Source: Basidiobolus meristosporus CBS 931.73
Taxonomy: Eukaryota; Basidiobolomycota; Basidiobolomycetes; Basidiobolales; Basidiobolaceae
Direction: 5' to 3'
Length of the DNA: 49,077 nucleotides
Assembly (NCBI GenBank): GCA_002104905.1
Contig: MCFE01000660.1
Span: 1-49,077 of the forward strand
Numbering within the stretch: position 1 is the stretch's first letter; each line of letters opens with the position of its first letter. Below, piece after piece: positions 40,617 through 49,077 of this stretch. Below the pieces are notes generated by a model. That model did no database searches. It had not been told where the DNA came from and was given only the letters and a program-made list of their open reading frames with translations. The translations under genes and the position numbers were made by a program.

Positions 40617-42330
40617 ATGCTGCCAACAAACAAAACAAAGTTGTCTGATTCCAAACCAAACCCTACCGCTGATGGCAGCAGAAGACTGGTTAGACAACAG
40701 CTTGCTTTGACATTCAGTGCAACAAGTGGGGCTACATCCAAAAAAGGCATGTTGACAGTGTGCCCACTGAAGGTAGTAATGCGGACTCCTCAGGCTCTCA
40801 GTCAGGTAGGCTTTCAAGATTTTCGGCAAAGCCACAAGCTGACTGTTATGCTCAGGCAGATGAGAATGTAGCAAACATAGTAACTGTAGTTGAAGACCAG
40901 CAAGTAGCTGTCACAACATGACCACCACCCATATTGGCAAGTATGTTGTCAGCTCATACCAAAGCATTAATGAAGCAATTAGGTGTAGTGGCTGATAGGA
41001 TAGATGCAATGGCCAAGAAAAATCAGGAAATAGTTGAGAAACTGGATGAGCAGATAATACATGTAGAGCAATCAATATCCCAGGTAGAGAAAGCAGTATC
41101 TTTGCTGCAAAGAAGGAACTCAAGTTGCTGAATGTCACAGCCAAGAATTGAGCCATTTCTCAATTTTACAGCATAGGAACACTGCACAGTCTTTGAAGCA
41201 CCACAACAGTGCCCAAAGATAAAGTCCACAGAAAAACCTATCACAGAGTGGGAGGGATACACTGTGGTGTTTATATCAAAGCCTAAAAATCAGAGGACAT
41301 TGAACATCTTTGTAGCAATTGAGTGCAATAATGTAGAGTGGGCTAATACTCAAGAGGCCTTCAGAAGCCTATAGCACCATCACCTAATGGTCAACATACC
41401 ATAGGACCATCAGGAACTCAAGGCCAAGCAGAATGCACTTGACTTGTTCCACAAGCATTATCCTGGATTCAAATGGGCAAACAGATTTTGGGTCAGCATT
41501 GGTATGCTAAGAAAGTATCTTAAGAATGGCAGAAACTATCAAAGTCAGAAGAACAAGGGTGCCATGGCTAAAAACCAGCAGCTTCCTCAAGATCCCATTA
41601 CAAGCAGGGTCAAAAGCTCCCAACAAGCATCAAAGAAACATCAGGTTGCTGGTAGAGTGCCTATTAGGGACAAGCAGGCAGACATGAATGCTCCAGCACA
41701 GCACTTATCAAGGAAAAAGCATAGTACCACTCAAGAAGCACTCAGTTAAAGTAGCAGCAAAGGCCTGGCAGTGATAATAACCAGCAGCATTTACAGGAGC
41801 CTGTCACATTAATGGTTAAGAGGTGGAAACAAGCGGAAAAGAAATGTCAGCTTGCCAGGAGAGTATCAGCAAGGGATAAGTAGGCCAAAACACATGCATC
41901 AAAGCAGAATTTATCAAGCAGAAAACATAGTTTATTACAAGGAGCATTTAGATGAAGTAGCTGTGAAAGCCCTGGCAGTGATAAAGGAAAAGGTCAAGGG
42001 AGAAATGTCTACCCAAGCCTGAGACAGGGAGGCATGCAAAAAAAAACTGCAGTTCTTACCAATTAACACTGCAGCCTGGAACAGAACTCAAAAGACTATC
42101 ATGATGCCTTCAGTGGAACTTTAGAACATAAGAGGTTGCAGCACTTCTTTGAGAGCGGTGTTCAAGAAAACACACTTGAATACTGCAAGAATTTATTGCA
42201 AAGACTGGCAGATGAGGTGCTAGACCTTCCAGTGCTTGCTGAAGACAAGGATGTATGGGAACTAGTGAATGAATAGTGGCATAAAGCCATTGGGTACCTG
42301 CCAAAGTAGCGGAACCAGAGTGTTACAGCA
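40617..42330 (+). pseudogene. Gene X copy 1 (most complete)
   Basis: Starts M-L-P-T-N-K-T-K-L-S-D-S-K-P-N-P. The basic N-terminal part is at 40617-40871. A coiled coil, 40934-41131, reads D-R-I-D-A-M-A-K-K-N-Q-E-I-V-E-K-L-D-E-Q, then V-E-Q-S-I-S-Q-V-E-K-A. M-S-Q-P-R-I-E-P-F and T-E-K-P-I-T-E-W-E-G-Y-T-V-V-F follow at 41130-41270, then A-I-E-C-N-N-V-E-W-A-N-T and N-A-L-D-L-F-H-K-H-Y-P-G-F. The last part has basic repeats (G-R-V-P-I-R-D-K-Q-A-D...L-S-R-K-K, 41640-41730; a second at about 41820-41940) and a C-terminal end with E-Y-C-K-N-L-L-Q-R-L-A-D-E. Stops and frameshifts interrupt it. No known family is recognised. Divergent from transposase relic C; it may be a DNA-binding co-factor of transposition. 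Confidence 0.6.
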
Positions 42331-42970
42331 GAAATACTTATGGAGTGGTGAATTTCAATGGAGTTACTTGTTGAGTGTGGGGTAGGGCATAATGTTAGTG
42401 TAGGGTATAAGTACTTATATAGGTCAATACAATTGGCAATTGAGGTACAACTGAAGTTTCAATAGAAATAAATCAATTTGTATGCAGGAAAAGTAAGAGA
42501 AATGGTCAAGTCAAGTAGTAATGAGTGTGGAAATGAGGCAATAGCCAATTAATACACACAGACATAGGAGGTGTTAGAGTGTCCAGGATCAGAAAGTGAA
42601 CAAATTAGCAGGGAACCAATCAAAAGCCACTTATATATTGTTGTGCTGAAAAATATTAACCAAGTTTTTTGTGAAATCTAGGGTGCAGTTATTTTACAAT
42701 GGTCTCTGGATAGTGTCCTGATGGGAACAGTACCTCTTAGTCATGGGACTTTAAATTTGTGATGGCCATTTGATGGGACCATTACAATAACTTTTCATAC
42801 GGTTTATTTGACCATAAAATCCAAAAAATACCTTTAACATCCCTTGGTAAGATTACAAGAAGGGTCAAGAACTCCAAGCAGCAGCATTTTCACACACCTA
42901 TTGTGAGATCCTAATGGCTGATCTGGATTGGATCTATCTCCAGATCAAATTGCTTTTAATAGGGAGCTCT
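42331..42970. other. Gene X 3' region, then unassigned sequence
   Basis: 42331-42600 is conserved after X in copies 3 and 6 and carries GAAATAAATCAA near 42465, a possible polyadenylation signal. 42601-42970 holds nothing recognisable. Confidence 0.45.
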
Positions 42971-43676
42971 AATCACTATTTGTACAGATATCCAATAATA
43001 CAAATGAACGGACTGAATGTACTGGATATGAATTCACTCAAGTGGCCTTCTGAGCCATTCTTTTAAGCGTACCTTAGAAGCATTTGAATTCATATGTAGA
43101 CATCATAGGACCTTATATTCAGAATTGGATCACCAATGAAAATCTGGCACAACCACAGCTTCCATGCTAGCAGCATGTGAAAGGACTTGAGCAGGAGATA
43201 GGATGACAAGTCAGGTCTCAGTTACTACCATATTCCAGTCCTATTAGGAATATTATCTTCAAGTCTGTCATTGATGTGGTGAGTTTATACATGGTGGATA
43301 GCCTGGCAGAGCTGGAAATTACTGAGAGCAGATAATAAGCCACCAAGCTTTATTGGGACATCATTTCCAAAGTATACAGGGCTTCTTCTAGTAACATGCC
43401 AATTACTACACCATTCAATACAAGACTCACACAAACCAGATGCAGAGCACACCCATAATGGGGACTAGAGTCCAGCAGGGAGAAGAAATATATTGGCCAA
43501 GTACTAAAAGGCTCTTTGCAAATATTCAGGAGATATTCATGGCCAAAGTGGTGGCAACTGAGCACATGTTTGAAAGATGTATATTCTGCTTGCAATATAA
43601 GGTATATGGGAACTTTGAGGATATCACACTGAAAAGCTGTATAGTTGAGGTGATACAAGTGTGTCACTTGCAGTAG
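42971..43676 (+). pseudogene. Tnp2 transposase relic G, C-terminal part
   Basis: Starts near 42980 (ACAAATGAACGGACTGAATG, matching the region of relic B at 37155). Around 43180 most of the DUF4218-like block is deleted. It then continues with N-I-I-F-K-S-V-I-D-V-V-S and a clean frame 43440-43676: T-R-V-Q-Q-G-E-E-I-Y-W-P-S-T-K-R-L-F-A-N, A-T-E-H-M-F-E-R-C and Y-K-V-Y-G-N-F-E-D-I-T-L-K. This best defines the C-terminal tail of this Tnp2 family. A gypsy fragment abuts on the right. Confidence 0.65.
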
Positions 43677-44940
43677 GTGTCAAAAGAATTTAGTACAATT
43701 GAGGTGGTGGAGTATTTAAGGATCTTGAGGTCACAAAAGATCTTTATCTTTTGGGCTGCACCATCAAGGTAGTGTCTCTATTGTTCAAAGGCAACAATGA
43801 TTGCATGTAGTTCCTTGTCATAGATACCATAGCTTACTTCAGCTGGAGCAAATATTTGAAAGTAGAATGCAATATGGTGTGGCACATTCTTGCCATTATA
43901 CTGGGAAAGGATTACACTCTGGGCAAAGCCAGAGGTATTTGTCTCTGTGATGAAAGGTTTCTCAAGGTAAGGCTGAGCAATCAGGGGGCACATAAGAAGG
44001 ATATTGTGATAGAATCAAAGGAGTCAGACTGTTTCTCATTCCAAGCAAAAGGCATATCTTGTGGTTGAGCTTAATCAAGAAAGTGACTATCTTGCAGTGG
44101 TTGGCAATGAATCTATGGTGGATGTAGGCCAATCCATTCATGTTCAATTTGAGCTTAAAAGATAATATAGAAACTCAACTTCTGTCTGATCTAACTCATA
44201 TTTTTTCAGTTTGGTATCATCAAGGTGAATGGCCACAAACTGGTCAAGGTACTCATGGAATATGCCATTCATCAGGTGTTGAAAGACAGCTGGGGCATTG
44301 GTGAGACCAAATGGCATAGCTTTATAATCAAAGGGACCATATATTGCTCTGAAGGTAGTTTCCATTCATTGCCAGGCTTGATCCTGGCAAGGTTATAAGC
44401 TTCTCAGAGATCAATTTTGGTAAATACTTTGGGAGCAGAGTTGATCTAACAGGATGTTGACTGAGGGCAATGGGTAGCAGTTCTTGATAGTTATTGTATT
44501 CAGTGCATGGTAGTCTACACACATTGTATTGGTCCATCCTTTTTTTGACAAAGTGGATTGGAGCACTAGCTGGGGACTTGGAGTGCTGACTAAAATCTTT
44601 CTGAAGGTTTTTCTTGATATAGCTATGGAGTTCTTTCAGCTCAGGCTGCAAGAGGTTGCATATAGGGTGAAAAGGCAGGGTTTTTCCATCATCAAGGTCA
44701 ATTGGACAACCATAGGGTTTATGTGCTGGGAGTAGTTCTTCTTTCTTCTTATCAAAGACATGGGCACACTCTTGGTACTTGGCAGGTATTCCATTACAGG
44801 GGGATCCTTCAATGATGCTTGACACATGGGTCTGTGGTAGCTTGGGAAAAGATACTTTTTTACCTGAAAAGTCAGGTACTTTCACACAGTTGACATGATG
44901 GATTCTGAGGGATGTCAGGGTTTTATTCTTTCAGTCAATA
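43677..44940 (-). pseudogene. Third gypsy family: pol fragment (protease end, RT, RNase H), decayed
   Basis: Minus-strand copy of the family at 45912-48571. The protease-RT linker (I-P-A-K-Y-Q-E-C-A-H-V-F-D-K-K) begins near 44800, then L-P-A-H-K-P-Y-G-C-P-I-D-L-D-D-G. RT has [14 protein letters not shown], and the catalytic Y-x-D-D is replaced by I-H-L-D-D followed by a deletion. RNase H has E-T-N-T-S-G-F-A (the D of T-D-A-S-D lost) and Y-D-K-E-L-H-A-I-I-V-A-F-E-Q, continuing to Y-L-D-G-A-A near 43760. Frames change at least four times. Confidence 0.75.
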
Positions 44941-44976
44941 GCTGGGTTATCGGGACTAAGCCCTGAGCTTCCAAAG

Positions 44977-45854
44977 TGTCATGATCACATGACAACCATG
45001 AACACCCATGCCAAGTTTCAGCTTCCTAGCTCAATTTCTAAGAGATTCCTTCTGGAACCTTCTACCACCTTCCAGAAAGTTCCTGACCATTCCAAACCAT
45101 TGTTACACAATGGAACATTCCATGGAAGCTTTCCATCGTATTTTTCATAGTCCAGTACCATATATGGATATACCAGGTCACATGACTTAGTCACATGATC
45201 AGGTGATCCAATCCATTTCCCCATCCTGTCTCAGTGCCGTGTCATCTATGTCATTATCCCCAGCACCATTGCTGTGCCTCACCCCACAACCCCATTAGTA
45301 TTAGCTACTATCTCTTGGCATCAGTATAGCCAAAAAGTATATATAGTCCTTTCCCCCCTTAAGTATTCCTCAGTCTGATAAACACAGGTCTTGAATAAAC
45401 AGCCTTGCCTTGGAAATCTGCCTTGCCTTGTTGATCCACACCTAAGTCCTTTCCTGGTCCTTTCTTGCCTAGCTCTACTCTCCTGCCTTGTGTCTATTCA
45501 TAACAGTTTTATCAGACTCTCCTGACTTACCTGTGGATCCCTACCTTCTGCCCAAAGTTTGAAGAAAACTTGTAAAAGGAATACTCACCATAAGTATCAC
45601 CCATCATCTTTCCCTAGTCTTGTCCTATAAAGGCAAAGATACTTTATCTTTGTAAAACTATTGGTCAAAGCTGCATTCACTTTATTACCCTGCTGGTGGA
45701 GTTTACAGTTGTTACAGTATTGGAAGCTTTAGTACAATACTCTATCAAAGGACGTTGAAACCAGTACCTTCTGAAGTGACGCTAACTTATTTAAGTTGGG
45801 GATTGTGGCTCAATAGTTGTATTCTTGACATACTAGTGGCTTTACAGACCCACA
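44977..45854 (+). repeat. LTR of third gypsy family (5' LTR, approximate)
   Basis: Begins at TGTCATGATCACATG and ends around GACCCACA, immediately before gag. Contains TATATATAG (45338-45346) and AATAAA (45394-45399). Its last 200 bp share AAGCTGCATTC, CCCTGCTGGTGGAGTTTACAG, GGAAGCTTTAGTACA and TTGGGGATTGTGGCTCAATAG with the 1.07-kb solo LTRs, so they are related families. The limits are inferred, because no 3' LTR is in the window. Confidence 0.6.
45338..45346 (+). promoter_or_regulatory. LTR TATA box
   Basis: TATATATAG about 50 bp before AATAAA and about 570 bp before the gag ATG. It is the position-equivalent of TATATAAG in the related solo LTRs. Confidence 0.5.
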
Positions 45855-45911
45855 ACCTAGTTTAGTATATTCCAGTATGCCTTGCAAGTTCATCCGCCTT
45901 CCTCTGCTACC

Positions 45912-46775
45912 ATGTCCAACCTAGAGCTGAACTTTGCCCAGCTCATGGCTGCCTTTACCCAACTGCAGCAAGACCATGCAGACCTCAGAAACACTCTTGC
46001 TCAGTTCCAGAACCAAAGTGTCCAGCAAACTAGCCATGTCCCAGTCTACCAAGAACCCAAGTATACTCCTGCTACCAAGTTCAATGGCTCTCAGAATGAA
46101 TTCCGTGGCTTCATCAACATGGTGAAGAACAATTGTACACTCCAGCCCAACCAGTACCCAACTGACCAGGCCAAAGTTGGTTTCATCTCCAACCTGCTTA
46201 CTGGTACAGCTCTCAAGTGGTTCTCCCCATTAGTGGAGACCAACTCTCCCCTCCTCAGAGACTACCAAGCTTTTCTCACTGAAATGGAGCTAACATTTGG
46301 TAACCTTGACCAAGCCAGAACTGCTGCCAACAAGATCAAGACCCTCAAGCAAGGGAACAAACCAGCATCAGTCTACACCTCAGAATTCCAACAACTCTCC
46401 AGTGACCTCAGCTCCTGGGGTCAAGCAGCCTTGATTAGCCAATTCCAAGATGGCCTCAATGATGAAGTTTGTGATTTGCTACTAACACTCCCAGATCCAG
46501 ATACATTGGTTGAAGCTATGCACCAAGCAATCTGGTGTGAAAACAGACTATTCCAGAAGAAGCAAAAGAACTGTCAAAGACACATTCCTGTTGCAGTCCC
46601 AGCCCCTCCTGCTCCCCAAGTCACTCCAGAAGATCCCATGCAGATTGATAGTACCAAATACAACTATCAAAGAGTGAAAAGTCCAGACGTCAACAAGCCA
46701 ACCTCTGTCTATACTGTAGCCAACCAGGTCACTTTGCCAAGTCCTGCCCCAACAAGAAGTCCAGCTTCAAGCTGA
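45912..46775 (+). pseudogene. Gag of third gypsy family, frameshifted at zinc knuckle
   Basis: The ATG at 45912 in CTACCATGTCC is the best start (M-S-N-L-E-L-N-F-A-Q-L); the frame is open further upstream without an ATG. An N-terminal coiled coil (Q-L-Q-Q-D-H-A-D-L-R-N-T-L-A-Q-F) leads to the capsid-type core: F-R-G-F-I-N-M-V, G-T-A-L-K-W-F-S-P-L-V-E, F-L-T-E-M-E-L-T-F-G-N-L-D, and Y-T-S-E-F-Q-Q-L-S-S-D-L (Retrotrans_gag pattern). The nucleocapsid knuckle [14 protein letters not shown] is complete but in another frame (46706-46747). So an indel lies before it, and this frame ends early at 46775. Gag would form the particle shell. Confidence 0.85.
46706..46747 (+). other. Out-of-frame CCHC zinc knuckle
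   Basis: C-x2-C-x4-H-x4-C ([14 protein letters not shown]) followed by P-N-K-K-S-S-F-K. Its frame differs from both the upstream Gag frame and the downstream protease frame and runs to a TGA near 46838. Confidence 0.8.
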
Positions 46776-46823
46776 TGCAGTCCTCCAGTAACCAACCTGA
46801 TTCAGATCTGTCGGGAAACTCCA

Positions 46824-48571
46824 ATGTCCAGTTGCACTGACAGGCTTGCAACTGGACCCACCCATGAAAATCCAGCATATCCAGAATCTTCCTTTGCCAC
46901 AAAATCTATCCAGTCCTTGAGAATGCCTGTCAAAATCCAGATCCCTGACTCCAGTCCTGTCCCAGCCCTAGCCCTGATTGATTCCAGTGCTTCATCCTGT
47001 TTCATTGACCAAGCCTTTGTCCAGAAGCACTCTATTCCTGTTACCTTGAAATCCTGTCCTGTCCAAGTAGAAGTTATTGATGGAAAATCACTCTCCTCTG
47101 GTGCCATTACCCATGAAACATGCTTACTCCAGCTGTCCAGTATTGCCCACCAAGAAAGAATTGCCTTCAACATCATCAACTCACCACACTATCCTATTGT
47201 GCTTGGAAGCTCATGGTTGAGCTACCACAATCCAAGTATTGATTGGAAATCCAAGATCCTATCATTCACCAGATCCCACCAAGTCAACTCCATGAAATCT
47301 CCAGACCCTGATAACTGTGAAAAGACGGTTGCCAACAGTTCAACAGCCCAAGATACCTTGCCAGCTGAAGGAGCCCCCTCAGCAACTATACCAGCCAAGT
47401 ACCAAAAGTTTGCCCATGTCTTTGACAAGAAGAAAGCAGAACTCCTCCCTGACCATTGGCCTTATGACTGCCCTATTGACCTTGAAGATGAAAAAGTCCC
47501 TCCATTTGGCCCAATATATAACCTCTCCCAGCCGGAGTAGAAAAAACTCCATGGTTATATTCAAGAAAACCTCCAGAAGGGTTTTATTCAGCACTCCAAA
47601 TCACCTGCTGGAGCCCCAATCCTCTTTGTCAAGAAGAAGGATGGCACACTCAGAATGTGTGTGGACTACCATGCTTTGAATAAGATCACAGTCAAGAACT
47701 GCTACCCCCTGCCCCTGATCAGCACACTGTTGGATCAGCTATCTGCTGCCCAAGTCTTCACCAAGATTGACTTGAGAGGAGCTTACAATCTTGTCAGAAT
47801 CAAGCCCGGTGATGAATGGAAAACTGCCTTTTGCACATGATATGGTCACTTTGAGTACAAAGTAATGCCATTTGGCCTCACCAATGCCCCTGCTGTGTTT
47901 CAACACCTCATGAATGACATATTCCGTGAATACCTTGACCAGTTTGTGGTAATCTACCTTGATGATATTCTCATATACTCCAAGAGCCAAGATGAACATG
48001 ATGAACATGTCAAGAAAGCATTGAGAAAACTAGACTCTGCTGGTCTCTATGCCAAGCTAGAGAAGTGTAAATTTGACCAGAGAGAAGTGGAATTTCTTGG
48101 TTACCTCATCAGCCCTGAGGGAACAAGAATGGACCCAAAGAAAGTTGACTCAGTCCAATCCTGGAAAACTCCAAGCTCAGTCAAGGAAGTACAATCCTTC
48201 CTGGGATTTGCCAACTTCTATTGCAGGTTCATAGCCAACTACTCCAAGATAGCTACCCCTCTGACAAAGCTTACCCAGAAGAACACACCTTTTGCCTGGA
48301 ATGAGGAGCAATCCAGCTCATTCAACCAACTCAAGAAATCTTTCCTGAAGGCCCCTCTACTTGCCCACCCTGACCTTGAGAAGCAATTCATAGTGGAGAC
48401 TGATGCTTCTGATTTTGCCCTTGGTGCCATACTCTCCCAGTATGATGAGGACAATGTGTTGCACCCCATTGCATTCTACTCTTGCAAGTTTTCCCCTGCA
48501 GAGATCAACTATGATATCTATGATAAGGAGTTGCTTGCCATCATTGTAGCCTTTGAGCAATGGAGACACTA
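46824..48571 (+). pseudogene. Pol of third gypsy family: protease, RT, RNase H (truncated)
   Basis: One frame with two in-frame stops. Protease: A-L-I-D-S-S-A-S-S-C-F-I-D, where the catalytic D-S/T-G is D-S-S, so inactive; then P-I-V-L-G-S-S-W-L. TAG at 47538-47540 follows [38 protein letters not shown], a TGA at 47838-47840 where Arg (CGA) is expected before [15 protein letters not shown], and an intact Y-L-D-D-I-L-I-Y-S. RNase H: E-T-D-A-S-D-F-A-L-G-A-I-L-S to A-F-E-Q-W-R-H, where hairpin P6 cuts the frame. Integrase, if kept, lies beyond the window. Confidence 0.88.
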
Positions 48572-49077
48572 GACTTGTTCCGTTGGATAGTGCCACATTG
48601 AGCCATGAGTGCCAAATGATGCCATAGTGTGCCAGAGAGGTCAAGCGAGCTTATACTTGGCCACAGAGTGTGAAACATAGCTCTGCATCTTCATGTAAAG
48701 CAGCCCCTGTGTTTCACCCATTGTGCAGGAGAAAATCCATTTTTTGACCTTTTTTTGTGGATCAATGTAGCTCAGGATGTGTAAGAGCACAGGAGAACTG
48801 AAGATATGAATCTGTTACTCAATACCCATGGCACTCTGAATCTAGCTCCTGTAGCTTGTGTCATGTCACTAAGAAGAATGGCACTATCTTGGTCCACTGG
48901 TACTATCTGGCACTATATTATTTAAATATTAGCCCTAAAGTAAGATCTATACAAAGCGCTTATAGTGCCAGATAGTACCAGTGGACCAAGATAGTGCCAT
49001 TCTTCTTAGTGACATGATACAAGCTACAGGAGCTAGATTCAGAGTGCCATGGGTATTGAGTACCAGATGCATATCTT
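48572..49077. mobile_element. Hairpin (foldback) element P6, cut by window end
   Basis: GACTTGTTCCG starts after TA (48570-48571) in a Tyr codon of the RNase H. Left arm 48572-48917 (346 bp), loop 48918-48960, right arm from 48961. The loop sequence is the reverse complement of that in P1, P2, P4 and P5, so P6 is inserted in the opposite orientation. Both arms carry the private block CACTAAGAAGAATGGC where other copies have CACAAAAATGCATGGC. The right end, by symmetry, is expected about 230 bp beyond the window. Confidence 0.9.

Noticed and set aside
46802-47179. Minus-strand 125-codon frame over the protease
   Set aside because: Shadow of the plus-strand retropepsin region.
1-49077. A host gene cluster or secondary-metabolite system
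   Set aside because: All frames with recognisable domains belong to transposons; no enzyme, transporter or regulator signatures were seen.

Overview
This 49-kb window looks like transposon-packed heterochromatin from a eukaryote, most likely a filamentous fungus and probably a basidiomycete. The reasons are Tnp2/CACTA-type transposases with the DUF4218-like tail common in that group, Ty3/gypsy retroelements, and a sequence that is AT-rich and strikingly poor in CpG. I found no convincing host gene, tRNA, rRNA or CRISPR array. Nearly everything that can be recognised is a mobile element, mostly broken, nested or duplicated.

Layout. 67-3835: a Harbinger-like two-gene unit (DDE transposase on -, accessory gene on +), split by a 1.07-kb solo LTR. 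4020-5600: Tnp2 relic A. 5601-6953: two nested hairpin (foldback) elements, P1 and P2. 6934-9257: a second Harbinger-like unit, uninterrupted and rich in retained CpG. 9869-15640: Tnp2 fragments F and E, a gypsy LTR, a different gypsy pol and gag fragment, and half-hairpin P3. 15641-17927: gene X copy 2, interrupted by hairpin P4. 17928-29150: a tangle of one gypsy family (367-bp LTRs, gag on +, near-complete pol on -, decayed pol on +, gag-protease on -) with a second 1.07-kb solo LTR. 29151-43676: repeated two-gene Tnp2/X units in several orientations, with hairpin P5 inside one transposase. 43677-48571: another gypsy family in two inverted copies, one with LTR, gag, protease, RT and RNase H. 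48572-49077: hairpin P6, cut by the window end.

Two systems stand out. (1) The P hairpins are TA-flanked palindromes with arms of about 346 bp around a loop of about 40 bp. Within each element the two arms share private substitutions, so the arms copy each other. (2) The Tnp2 gene is repeatedly paired, divergently and with about 450-480 bp between starts, with an unrecognised gene X. X encodes a basic N-terminus, a coiled coil, a conserved E-K-P...E-W-E-G block and a C-terminal array of R-D-K-Q-A...L-S-R-K-K repeats.

Most reading frames are broken by stops and glycine losses that fit C-to-T (or G-to-A) change, as expected of methylation-linked or RIP-like decay. All assignments are by eye from translated motifs and from comparing copies within the window. 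No database search was run, and boundaries marked approximate are uncertain by tens of bases.
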